The notes under the pieces were generated by a model. It did not search any database. It worked only from the letters and a program-made list of their open reading frames with translations, and was not told the DNA's origin. Below are positions 51,568-60,744 of a DNA stretch of 64,000 nt, piece after piece. Within the stretch, counting starts at the first letter, position 1; every line of letters begins with the position of its first letter. Source of the stretch: JAVBLK01 sp031553565 (GTDB lineage: Bacteria > Bacillota > Clostridia > Christensenellales > DUVY01); the NCBI GenBank assembly GCA_031553565.1, contig JAVBLK010000014.1, positions 1 through 64,000 on the forward strand. Direction: 5' to 3'. A program made the position numbers and the translations under genes.

Positions 51568-53466
51568 TTATTCTTCAACGTCTTCTTCCGAAAATACCGG
51601 TGCCGCGACTATTTTGCTGTCAACAGTCAGTTTCCATCTGGCAATTGCCCAATCTTCAATTTTTTTTCTTCTTTCTGTTAATGATGTCAGATTCCAAACA
51701 GGATATCCACATAATTCGTTTTCAGAAAACAGATGAGATTTTGCATAACAGGGATTGCTTTGTCCGCTTGTTCCTTTTTTAATATCAAATCGATAATTTG
51801 AATATGAACTATTATCCTTTGTAAGTACCAGATTTCCAAAATCGTGAGTGTATTTTCCTTCTTCGCCATTCCACAAGTGATTCCAATATTCAGAATCTTC
51901 AGGCTTTGGAGTGCGCGGTAAAATATGCTCCACAGTATCTTCTTTTTTCGGCTTGTGCAGTTCATTCCATTCAATACTGACAGATTTACCTTTGCTTTTT
52001 GCCAGTGACAGTTCGTATTCAAAAAGAAAATATTTTACTGATTTCCATTCATACCAATTCTTTATTTCCTGAATACTTTTTACAAAAGCGTTCTTGTCGC
52101 AATATTTGATTGTGAGCTGCTCTAATTGCCACTGTGCGTCCCCAAGATTATACGCCTTCTTTTTATCATCAACTCCAGCGTAGAGTTTGAATGCAGTATT
52201 GTATAGAGTGCTGTTTCCGGCATTGGATCTTTTTTCTTGAAGAGCAAATACTCTAAAAGCAAATTTCTCAGCAAGAATAAGTGTTTCCAAATATTTTGCG
52301 GGTTCATTTTCGCTTTTTATACGTGCAGCCATTAATAAGGGCACAAGTGTAGAATAAGTGCTTAAGCGAATTAATTTATTATTAACTTCAATTACGTTCT
52401 GCCGGAATTCTTCATTATCAGAATACTTTTCATAAGAGTTTGATTTGCCTGATTTTAAATCGCAATAGGCTAGAAGTGCCTCGTAAAGCGATTTCAGGTA
52501 CTGGTTGATATAATCTTTAATAAAACCCGAACCTGCATCGCCGTTTGACGTTATACGTCTTTTGAAATCAATCTTTTGTTTTATAGAATTGCATCCATTC
52601 CAGCTTTTAGGATCTGGATCTTGTGACATTAGCCAGTGATAACGTAAAAAATCATCATCCTTTGCCTCCACGATCATTAATCTTTCATATATTTCTTTCC
52701 AAGTATTATTAATCCTATCTTTTAGTTTTTCGCCAAAATTTTTCAATTTTGAACAAACATACATTAAATAGTTTTTAAGCTTTTCAGTTTCGGTAAGAGG
52801 TTTACCGCGGTTGTTCATTACTTCAAAAATTATACCGACATATGATTTGTCGGGCAAAACATATACAGATAAAAATAATTGAGAGGTTATTCTTTTTCTT
52901 AATGTCTCAAGCCAGGATAAATAATTTTCTTGAGACTTATAATTATCAAAATATTTTTTAAAAAACTGCATTGCAGCTTTGAGCCTTTTTTCAGATTCTA
53001 TTTGCTCCGGCCTAAAAAAAACATTTTCATTCTGATTAATTATTGCATTAATGTAATACTCGTTAACATCTCTGTTTAAACTTAGCCGAGGTAATACTTC
53101 GCCGTCCTGTCGCGTATGAATATAGGCTTTTCTGATTCCTTCAGCTTTTGTTTCTGATCCGATTTCTCTAAATCTGCGGCTAAGCTCACACAACAGTATG
53201 GACAATGTTGTAAGGCGCTGTTGGCCGTCAACAACTTCATATTTCTGCACTGTATTAGCATCATCGTCCGTCATTTCGCCAATGCTAGCTATTACTATTG
53301 TACCTGTATAGTGCTGTTGGCAGTCGTCAGTGAGCAGCTCAATATCATCTATTAAATCTTGCCACTGATGCTCTTCCCACGAGTAGCCACGTTGATAATC
53401 TGGCACGACATAAATGCTGTTTGCAAAAATGTCTTGTAGCTTTTTAAGTGATGTTTCATGACTCAT
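51568..53466 (-). CDS. GmrSD-like DUF262/DUF1524 defence protein
   Basis: 632 residues. N-terminal DUF262 (ParB/Srx-like) domain: VPDYQRGYSWEEHQW near 23 and the nucleotide-binding VVDGQQRLTTLSILL near 80; middle helical region with MNNRGKPLTETEKLKNYL; C-terminal DUF1524 HNH-type nuclease with VEHILPRTP near 530 and FGNLVL. Single-chain relatives of GmrS-GmrD act as type IV restriction enzymes against modified phage DNA. Start ATG 53466, preceded by GGAGAGG; the frame to 53496 adds ten residues without support. The gene is visibly richer in A+T than all its neighbours, suggesting recent transfer. Confidence 0.9.
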   Translation of the reverse strand: MSHETSLKKLQDIFANSIYVVPDYQRGYSWEEHQWQDLIDDIELLTDDCQQHYTGTIVIASIGEMTDDDANTVQKYEVVDGQQRLTTLSILLCELSRRFREIGSETKAEGIRKAYIHTRQDGEVLPRLSLNRDVNEYYINAIINQNENVFFRPEQIESEKRLKAAMQFFKKYFDNYKSQENYLSWLETLRKRITSQLFLSVYVLPDKSYVGIIFEVMNNRGKPLTETEKLKNYLMYVCSKLKNFGEKLKDRINNTWKEIYERLMIVEAKDDDFLRYHWLMSQDPDPKSWNGCNSIKQKIDFKRRITSNGDAGSGFIKDYINQYLKSLYEALLAYCDLKSGKSNSYEKYSDNEEFRQNVIEVNNKLIRLSTYSTLVPLLMAARIKSENEPAKYLETLILAEKFAFRVFALQEKRSNAGNSTLYNTAFKLYAGVDDKKKAYNLGDAQWQLEQLTIKYCDKNAFVKSIQEIKNWYEWKSVKYFLFEYELSLAKSKGKSVSIEWNELHKPKKEDTVEHILPRTPKPEDSEYWNHLWNGEEGKYTHDFGNLVLTKDNSSYSNYRFDIKKGTSGQSNPCYAKSHLFSENELCGYPVWNLTSLTERRKKIEDWAIARWKLTVDSKIVAAPVFSEEDVEE

Positions 53467-53527
53467 TTTTCCTCTCCAATCATAATTAGTTATCAATTTT
53501 TTGCTAAGGAAATACGCGTATAAATTC

Positions 53528-56500
53528 TTACGCTATTGCGGCCTCGGTATCCGCGCCCTTTTCCTCTGCAACCGTTTCAGTCTTTTCTTCCTTTGCCTGA
53601 TCCCCGGCGTTCAGGTTTTTATAGGCCACGCTCATCATCAGCTTGATGCGGTTTAGCTGGTTGACCTCGGAGGCGCCGGGGTCATAGTCTACCGCAACTA
53701 TGTTGGAGGCGGGGTAGAGGCGTTTTATTTCCTTTATGACGCCCTTGCCGGTGACGTGGTTGGGCAAACAGGAGAACGGCTGCATACAGATAATATTGGG
53801 CGCGCCCGCGTGCATCAGGTCGATCATCTCGGCGGTGAGTAACCAGCCCTCGCCGCTCATGTTGCCCAGGGAAACCACCTCGGACGCGGTTTTTGCCATT
53901 TTGTCTATTCTTTCAGGATGGCCGAAATCGGTCTTTTTAAGCGCCTTTACCACGCCGCGCCGCAGAAAGTTAATCACTTTTATATACAGTCCGTTCTTAA
54001 AGGCGGCCATTTTTGAGCCGTCCAGCATCTTTTTCTTTATCTCGCTGTTGTAAAAGGAGTACATAAAGAAGTCTAAAAGGTCGGGCATAACGGCCTCGCC
54101 GCCCTCTCTTTCGACCACCTCCACCGCGTGGTTATTGGCGCCCGGATGGTATTTGACCAGTATCTCGCCCACAAGCCCCACGCGCGGCTTTTTGATATCG
54201 CGCCGCTGTATGCCGGCAAAATCCTTAACTATTTTCACAAGGTTGCGCTTGAATTTGCCTATCCCGGCGCGCTTTAAGTCGCGGATACATTTTTCCTCCC
54301 ACCACCTGTGCAGCGCGTCGGTCTCGCCCTTGTTCAGTTCATACGGCCTTACGCGGTAGACTACACGCATGAAGAGGTCGCCGTACATTATGGCCTGTAT
54401 CATCCTTAGAAGCAGGGGCAGGGTCATCTTAAAGCCCGGCTGCGGGTCGAGCCCTACAAAGTTTAAGGAGATAACGGGGATGTGTCCCATTCCGCTTTCC
54501 TTCAAGGCTTTGCGGAGGAGCGGGATGTAGTTCGTCGCCCGGCAGCCGCCGCCCGTCTGCGTCAGCATAACGGCGGTTTTATTTAAGTCGTATTTGCCCG
54601 ATTGCAGCGCGTGTATGATCTGCCCGACCGTTATGACCGTGGGATAGCACGCGTCGTTGTTGACGTACTTAAGTCCTATGTCGGTCGCCTTGCTGTCCTC
54701 GGCAGGCAGGATGTTTATGTTATAGCCCGCATAACGCATTGCTTGCTGCAGCATGGTGAAATGGATAGGCGACATATTGGGCGCAACGATCGTGTAGTCC
54801 TTCATCGCCTTGGTAAACTTGACGTGGGGTACTCTGTCGGGCGCGGGCAGCCCACAGAAATTGTTCCGCTCCCGCTCGTCCAGCGCCGCGATCAGGCTCC
54901 TTACGCGGATCCTTGCCGCGCCCAGGTTGGCGACCTCGTCGATTTTAAGGGTAGTATATATGCGTTCGGTTTCCTCGATAAGCTCCATGACCTGGTCGGT
55001 CGTGACCGCGTCCAGACCGCAGCCGAAGGAATTGAGCTGCACCATATTCAAGCAGTCTGTTTCCCTGACCAGATTCGCCGCGCTGTACAAACGGGAGTGG
55101 TACATCCATTGGTTTACCACGCGGAGCGGCTTTGGCAGGGGAGCCATATGGCTTATGCTGTCCTCGGTAAAGACCGCGAAGCCGTACCGGTTGATCATTT
55201 CGGGGATGCCGTGGTTGATCTCCGGGTCAAGGTGATAGGGGCGGCCGGCAAGCACGATGCCGCGAAGGCCATGCGATTTTATATATTCAAGGGTCTCGCG
55301 CCCCTTATCCTGAATATCCTTCTTAAAGGCTGCGTCCTCTTTTTCCGCGGCGTCAACGGCGGCGTAAAGCTCGGTTCTTTCTATATCGGGGAATTCCTCG
55401 CACAGCCGCTCTTTTAAACGCGCCGTGTTGTTGTACGGCAAAAACGGCGCCATGAATTTAAAGCCGTCGCGGCGTAAGGCGTCGATGTTGTTCCGTAAAA
55501 CCTCCGGATAGGTGCAGACTATGGGGCAGTTGTAATGGTTGTCGCTGCCCTCCGTGTCCTTTTCATAGGGGATACACGGATAGAATATAAAGCCTAAGCC
55601 CTTTTCTAAGAGAGCCTCGATATGCCCGTGGACCAGCTTTGCCGGATAGCATACCGATTCGCTCGGCATAGTGTCGATGCCCTTATCGAATATAGCGCGT
55701 GAGGAGCGCGGGGACAAGACCACCTCGTATTTAAGCCGTGTAAAGAACGTGAACCAGAACGGGTAGTTTTCATACATGCCCAATACTCTGGGGATACCCA
55801 CGCGCCCGCGCACGGCCTCTTTTTCGGGAAGCGGCTTGTAATAACGGAAAAGCCGGTTGTATTTATACTCGAACAGGTTTTGCGAAAGCCCCTCCGGGAT
55901 ATCCTCGCCGCTGCCCTTTTCACAGCGGTTGTTCGTTATGTACTTTTTTTCACCGCCGAAATCTGTGATGGTCAAAAGGCAGCGGTTGCCGCATTTTAAA
56001 CAACGCCGGGTGCTCTTTTGCGCGGAAAAGGAATCCAGCCCGGCGAAAGTCTTTATTTTCGATACGCCGCCGCTATAATTTTTCTGCGCGATAAGCGCGG
56101 CACCGAACGCGCCCATAAGCCCCGCAATGTCGGGGCGGACGGCCTGCCTTCCGCTGACCAGCTCGAACGCGCGCAGCACGCTCTCGTTTAAAAAGGTGCC
56201 GCCCTGGACTATGACGGACTTGCCCAGCTCCTCCGGATCCCTGATTTTAATAACCTTAAACAGCGCGTTTTTCACGACAGAATAGGAAAGCCCGGCCGAG
56301 ATATCGCCTACGTCCGCGCCCTCTTTCTGCGCCTGCTTAACGCGGCTGTTCATAAAGACCGTGCATCTTGAGCCGAGGTCGACCGGATGGCGGGCCGAAA
56401 GCCCCATGACGGCAAATTCACTTGCGGTAAGCCCGAGGCCCGTGGCGAACGTCTCGATAAAGCTGCCGCATCCGCTGGAGCAGGCCTCGTTCAGTAAAAT

Positions 56501-57805
56501 GCTGTCGACTGCGGAGTTCTTTATGCGCAGCGCTTTCATGTCCTGGCCGCCGATATCCAGGACGAAATCGACGCCGGGCAGGATATGCTCGCTTGCGGCA
56601 TAGTGCGCCATAGTCTCGATCTCGCCGGCATCAACGCCGAGGGCGGATTTTAAAAGGCTCTCGCCGTAGCCCGTTACGCAGGCGCGGCCGATAAACGCGC
56701 CTTTGGGGAGCTTGCCGTATATATCTTTTAAAATGCCGATAGCGGATTTAAGCGGGTCGCCGCCGTTGCCGGAATACCACTGGTATATCAGCGCGCCCGA
56801 ATTGTCGATCACGGCGGCCTTTGTGGTGGTGCTGCCCGCGTCAATCCCTAAAAATACCGCGCCCGATGCAGAGCCGATATCGCCGCGCTTGACATTCGCC
56901 TTTGCGTGGCGCGCGCGCCATTCTGTAAGCTCCGCCTCGCTTTCAAATAAGGCGGGCAGCCGCTCGACCTCGTGCACGGTAAGCGCGTTCAGCCGGTTCA
57001 GCTTTTCGGTAAGGGCGGCGGAGGTAAATACCTCCTGCGAGGGAGCCAGCGCCGCGCCCATTGCGACGAACAACTGCGAGTTTTTTGGGACGATTATATT
57101 TTCGCCGGCAAGATTCAGCGATTTTGCGAAGCAGTTTACAAGCTCGGGCATAAAATGCAGCGGGCCGCCCAAAAAAGCGACGTTGCCCGTTATCTTTTTA
57201 CCGCAGCTTAGGCCGCTGATCGTCTGATTGACGACCGACTGAAATATCGACGCGGCAAGATCGGTCTTCTTTGCGCCGTCGTTCAATAGCGGCTGGATAT
57301 CCGACTTTGCGAAAACGCCGCAGCGCGAGGCGATGGGGTACACGACCTCGGCTTTTTCTGCCAAAGCGTTCAGCTCGGTAATATCGACGGCCAAAAGGCT
57401 GGCCATCTGGTCAAGGAACGCGCCGGTGCCGCCCGCGCAGGTGCCGTTCATACGCTGCTCTAACCCGCCGCGAAGGTAGGTGATCTTTGCGTCCTCGCCG
57501 CCCAGCTCTATCGCGACGTCGGTATTGGGGATAAACGCCTCGATACTGTTCACGCCGGCGATCACTTCCTGCATAAAAGGGATGTCCAGCCATTTGCTTA
57601 CCGAGATGCCGCCGCTGCCGGTGACGGTGATAGTGAACCGCTGAAAGCGTGTGAATACCGTCATTAAAACGTCCGAGAGCGTTTTTTTAATATCCGAAAA
57701 ATGCCTTTGATATTTCGAAAAAACCAGGTTGTTCCTGTCGTCTAGGACGGCGGTCTTGATAGTAGTAGACCCGACGTCCAGTCCGACTTTATATATTTTG
57801 TCCAT
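53528..57805 (-). CDS. Giant 2-hydroxyacyl-CoA dehydratase activase-type protein
   Basis: 1425 residues. Two BcrAD/BadFG/HgdC ATPase domains (about 3-265, GLDVGSTTIKTAVLD; and 318-575, GIDAGSTTTKAAVID) of the ASKHA fold. The second has NEACSSGCGSF with the cysteines that hold a 4Fe-4S cluster between subunits; the first has only NGTCAGGTGAF. A CLKCGNRC pair near 620, a DUF2229 domain (about 650-870; MYENYPFWFTFF, YPAKLVHGH) and a HgdB-like C-terminal half follow. The family is common in anaerobes; activators inject an electron into dehydratases, but the true substrate of the fused form is unknown. No dehydratase subunit genes adjoin. I prefer the ATG at 57805 over a TTG at 57841. Confidence 0.9.
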   Translation of the reverse strand: MDKIYKVGLDVGSTTIKTAVLDDRNNLVFSKYQRHFSDIKKTLSDVLMTVFTRFQRFTITVTGSGGISVSKWLDIPFMQEVIAGVNSIEAFIPNTDVAIELGGEDAKITYLRGGLEQRMNGTCAGGTGAFLDQMASLLAVDITELNALAEKAEVVYPIASRCGVFAKSDIQPLLNDGAKKTDLAASIFQSVVNQTISGLSCGKKITGNVAFLGGPLHFMPELVNCFAKSLNLAGENIIVPKNSQLFVAMGAALAPSQEVFTSAALTEKLNRLNALTVHEVERLPALFESEAELTEWRARHAKANVKRGDIGSASGAVFLGIDAGSTTTKAAVIDNSGALIYQWYSGNGGDPLKSAIGILKDIYGKLPKGAFIGRACVTGYGESLLKSALGVDAGEIETMAHYAASEHILPGVDFVLDIGGQDMKALRIKNSAVDSILLNEACSSGCGSFIETFATGLGLTASEFAVMGLSARHPVDLGSRCTVFMNSRVKQAQKEGADVGDISAGLSYSVVKNALFKVIKIRDPEELGKSVIVQGGTFLNESVLRAFELVSGRQAVRPDIAGLMGAFGAALIAQKNYSGGVSKIKTFAGLDSFSAQKSTRRCLKCGNRCLLTITDFGGEKKYITNNRCEKGSGEDIPEGLSQNLFEYKYNRLFRYYKPLPEKEAVRGRVGIPRVLGMYENYPFWFTFFTRLKYEVVLSPRSSRAIFDKGIDTMPSESVCYPAKLVHGHIEALLEKGLGFIFYPCIPYEKDTEGSDNHYNCPIVCTYPEVLRNNIDALRRDGFKFMAPFLPYNNTARLKERLCEEFPDIERTELYAAVDAAEKEDAAFKKDIQDKGRETLEYIKSHGLRGIVLAGRPYHLDPEINHGIPEMINRYGFAVFTEDSISHMAPLPKPLRVVNQWMYHSRLYSAANLVRETDCLNMVQLNSFGCGLDAVTTDQVMELIEETERIYTTLKIDEVANLGAARIRVRSLIAALDERERNNFCGLPAPDRVPHVKFTKAMKDYTIVAPNMSPIHFTMLQQAMRYAGYNINILPAEDSKATDIGLKYVNNDACYPTVITVGQIIHALQSGKYDLNKTAVMLTQTGGGCRATNYIPLLRKALKESGMGHIPVISLNFVGLDPQPGFKMTLPLLLRMIQAIMYGDLFMRVVYRVRPYELNKGETDALHRWWEEKCIRDLKRAGIGKFKRNLVKIVKDFAGIQRRDIKKPRVGLVGEILVKYHPGANNHAVEVVEREGGEAVMPDLLDFFMYSFYNSEIKKKMLDGSKMAAFKNGLYIKVINFLRRGVVKALKKTDFGHPERIDKMAKTASEVVSLGNMSGEGWLLTAEMIDLMHAGAPNIICMQPFSCLPNHVTGKGVIKEIKRLYPASNIVAVDYDPGASEVNQLNRIKLMMSVAYKNLNAGDQAKEEKTETVAEEKGADTEAAIA

Positions 57806-58342
57806 TTTATTAATTGCCTTTTTCTTTATCTGGCCGGCCAAAGTTGATTTTGTGCGTTTTGGCCCGGCTGGCGGAAAAGAAGATCCGTATATTATTCGCC
57901 TGTATATATACGCGTTTTTTCATTATATCAAATTTGCCGGCGGAATGGCAACTTCTTACCCGAATGTGCCGCAAATTACAGAGTCAGGCAAATTCCGAAA
58001 TCGGAATTTACTGTATCAAGCCTCAGACCATTTCAAATGTTGGTATTTACAAAGATATATGAATATAGTATAATAAAACAAAAATAGTAAAATAGAAAAA
58101 ACGAGTTATGAAAAGCAAAGCATAAAATCGGCAGAAGGCGGGCTTGCCGCGAGCTGTAGAGCGGGAAACACCGGTTCCGGCTGCAAAAACAGCGACGGGT
58201 GAGCCAGCGCTAACAATAATAAGGGCGGTGTCGAATCTCTTAGGATACTCGGCTGGTAATTTCAAGTTTATTTGCTAAACAAGCGTGATGTTGTTAATCG
58301 TGATCCGGTTAAATCCAATGCAACATCATTAAACGAGGAATA
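57806..58342. other. Intergenic region before second LytTR/GHKL pair
   Basis: Contains the divergent upstream regions of the activase and the kinase. An inverted repeat TGATGTTG (58286-58293)/CAACATCA (58321-58328) ends just before the kinase ribosome site. A GC-rich segment at 58135-58235 looks structured but matches no riboswitch I know. Confidence 0.5.
58286..58328. promoter_or_regulatory. Inverted repeat upstream of kinase 2
   Basis: TGATGTTG and CAACATCA, exact 8-bp arms 27 nt apart, adjoining the ribosome site GAGGAA of the kinase gene. May be an operator or a leader stem affecting translation. Confidence 0.5.
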
Positions 58343-59770
58343 ATGTACGATTTCTCCGCTCCGCTTTTTTGGTTTAAGTTCGTCTTTTTGCTGGAAATAC
58401 TTATTGCGGAATCTCTGATCATATATAGGATGAAGAGAAAGCCGCATTTTTTGCGGCGCGCACTTATAACGTTTTTTTGTCTGATCGCTTTTACGTTCGG
58501 GTTGCCGGTCCCGGTATTCAACGCGGTATACTCTTCCTTGCTGTTCATTTCAATTTTTGCCGCGACGCTGGCAGGCCTGAAGTTTTGTTTCGACGAGCCG
58601 TGGGGAAATATAATATTCTGCGGCTTTTTTTCCTATAACGAGCAGCATATTTCGTTCCAGCTTTACAGTTTGCTGTGCTTTTTTCTCGGGATCGACGCTA
58701 ACAGCAATATTTACGGCAGTCAAGCGAGCGATCTGAATTTCGGCTTTCAGGTGCTGCTTTTTCTGATCCCGCACGTTGCGATTTATTTAGTCTCCTGGGC
58801 GCTTTTGCGATACCGTGAATATCAGCATAACGACCGCGGCTTTTACCTGAAAAATTTTAAAGTGTTATTGCTGTCAATAGTTATTGTGTTTGTGAATGTT
58901 GTGCTGAACGCGTTCGTAGTTTATGATCTGCCCGCGGATATCCCTGCGTTCGTCAAGATCATCATAATTTTTTATAACGTCTGCGGGTGTGTGCTGGCAT
59001 TGATAATGCAGGTATCTATCGTCGGCAAGGAAGAGGTCGAGAGCGAACTGAAATTTGTCGAGGAGCTGCGGCATAAGAATGAACAGATTTACGAACTGAG
59101 CAAGGTAAATGTAGATTTTATCAATATGAAATGCCACGATCTAAGGCATCGGATACGGAATGTCCGTGAAAAAGAATTTCCGGACGAAAACGAATTAGAA
59201 GAAATCGAACAGGCGCTTGATATATATGACGGGATATTAAAAACGGGGAATGAGGTTTTGGATGTCATCCTTTCGGAAGAAAGCATTTTTTGCCATAAAA
59301 ACAATATCAAGCTTCTCTGTAATATCGACGGTGCAAAGTTGGATTTTATCCGCCAAGCCGAGCTTTATTCTATTTTTCAAAACGCCATACACAATGCGGT
59401 CGACGCTGTTATTAAAATAGAGGAAACAGAAAAACGCATCATACGCATTACCGTCAAACGCGTGGAGAATATGATTTCCGTCCACATGGAAAATTATATT
59501 CGCGCCGGCGAAAAAATTGAATTGGTAAACGGTTATCCGGTTTCGCAGCACGCGGATAAAAACATTCACGGGTTCGGCATCCGCAGCATGCGGGCGTCGG
59601 TGGAAAAATACGGGGGGTTCATTTGTATAGATGTGAAAAACGATATTTTTTATCTTGACATTATGATCCCTGTCAAAGAACCGGCCGGCGTTTCATTCAA
59701 TGCCGGTACAAAGGAAGCGATTGGCGGCAGAAGCGCAGTCGCGAAAAGAGCCGGGGTGCGGAAATGGTAA
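58343..59770 (+). CDS. GHKL-type sensor histidine kinase (copy 2)
   Basis: 475 residues, paralogue of the kinase at 1803: the opening MYDFSAPLFWFKFVFLLEIL mirrors its start. About six membrane helices (to residue 225), linker, phosphoacceptor CHDLRHRIRNV (H265), GHKL ATPase with NAIHNAVDAV and IHGFGIRSM. The C-terminus has about 25 extra residues. The following regulator overlaps it by 7 nt. Ligand unknown; no peptide precursor seen. Confidence 0.93.
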   Translation: MYDFSAPLFWFKFVFLLEILIAESLIIYRMKRKPHFLRRALITFFCLIAFTFGLPVPVFNAVYSSLLFISIFAATLAGLKFCFDEPWGNIIFCGFFSYNEQHISFQLYSLLCFFLGIDANSNIYGSQASDLNFGFQVLLFLIPHVAIYLVSWALLRYREYQHNDRGFYLKNFKVLLLSIVIVFVNVVLNAFVVYDLPADIPAFVKIIIIFYNVCGCVLALIMQVSIVGKEEVESELKFVEELRHKNEQIYELSKVNVDFINMKCHDLRHRIRNVREKEFPDENELEEIEQALDIYDGILKTGNEVLDVILSEESIFCHKNNIKLLCNIDGAKLDFIRQAELYSIFQNAIHNAVDAVIKIEETEKRIIRITVKRVENMISVHMENYIRAGEKIELVNGYPVSQHADKNIHGFGIRSMRASVEKYGGFICIDVKNDIFYLDIMIPVKEPAGVSFNAGTKEAIGGRSAVAKRAGVRKW

Positions 59771-60486
59771 TGTTGAACGTATGCATAGTGGAAGACGATC
59801 CGGTGAATTTAAAGCAGCTGGAAGAATTCGTGATATGTTTTTGCAAAGAAAACAGTTTAGCGTGCCATGTGGAAAAATATGAAGACGGGCTGGTATTTCT
59901 GAACGCTTACCGACCCGTATATAATCTTGTTTTTCTGGATATACAGCTGCCCAGCATCGACGGCGTGGCAACGGCGCGGCGGCTGAGGGAATTGGACCGG
60001 CAGGTCGGTATTATTTTTGTCACTAATTTAATGAAGTATGCGATAAACGGCTATGAGGTACATGCTTTCGATTATATTATCAAGCCTGTCAGGTATTTTG
60101 ATTTTTCCGCACGGATGAAAAAATTCTTAGAACATGCGTCCATCAGCAATGAGCCCGAGATACTGCTTTCGTTCGCCGAAAAAAAACGGCGCATAGGCAT
60201 AAATGAAATATGCTATGTCGAAGTTGCAGGCCATAAAATCTGTTACCATACTGCAGGCGAAGTGATTTCTGTCAGGGGGTCATTGACGGTCGCGGAAAAG
60301 GTTTTGCCGAAGAAGCATTTTGTCAGGTGCAACAGCGGGATATTGGTCAATCTGAACTATGTTGAGGCGTTTGAAAAAGACCTTGTCCGGGTCGCGGGGC
60401 AGTGGCTGCCGGTCAGCCGTCCAAAAAGGAAGGATTTTTTGGCAGCCGTTACAAGGTTTATCGCAAAACCGCTGAAAAAAGTTTGA
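59764..60486 (+). CDS. LytTR-family response regulator (copy 2)
   Basis: 240 residues: receiver (about 1-120) with D11/D12 and phosphoacceptor D59 in FLDIQLPS, and LytTR domain (about 135-235; CYVEVAGHKICYH, VRCNSGILVNLNYVEAF). Overlaps the kinase gene; ATG 59770 is an alternative start two codons later. Upstream of a secreted GH3 gene by 258 bp, like copy 1. It is the natural candidate regulator of that gene. Confidence 0.93.
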   Translation: MVMLNVCIVEDDPVNLKQLEEFVICFCKENSLACHVEKYEDGLVFLNAYRPVYNLVFLDIQLPSIDGVATARRLRELDRQVGIIFVTNLMKYAINGYEVHAFDYIIKPVRYFDFSARMKKFLEHASISNEPEILLSFAEKKRRIGINEICYVEVAGHKICYHTAGEVISVRGSLTVAEKVLPKKHFVRCNSGILVNLNYVEAFEKDLVRVAGQWLPVSRPKRKDFLAAVTRFIAKPLKKV

Positions 60487-60744
60487 GGAATCGCTAAAAC
60501 AACCCTTTAATAAATTATAAAACCAGTCAGTGTTTGGAGTGATCGAAGCACTGTTTTTTGCGTTTTCCGCCTTACGAAGTTTAGAGGAAAAACAGTTTTT
60601 ACCTTTAAAACGACAGATTATGCCGCCTGTATTTACAACATCCGGCCGGTATGATAGCTTTAAATCAGCAGGACATTTGCAGCGCCCGGTCAAGGAGTAT
60701 GATCAGGCTATATCAAGCTGCAAATAGGTTTTAAAGGAGGAAAT
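60487..60744. promoter_or_regulatory. Upstream region of third GH3 gene
   Basis: No credible gene; a 65-codon frame at 60530 lacks family support. A strong ribosome site AAAGGAGG (60733-60740) precedes the GH3 start. No consensus promoter was found, in keeping with an activator-dependent one. Confidence 0.4.

Noticed and set aside
58135..58235. GC-rich structured stretch as a riboswitch upstream of kinase 2
   Set aside because: Compared mentally with cobalamin, c-di-GMP, TPP, SAM and guanidine motifs; no conserved core found, and riboswitches are unexpected before a sensor kinase.
60530..60727. 65-codon frame between regulator 2 and GH3, possible signal peptide precursor
   Set aside because: Overlaps the expected promoter region, lacks SD and shows no leader or processing motif.
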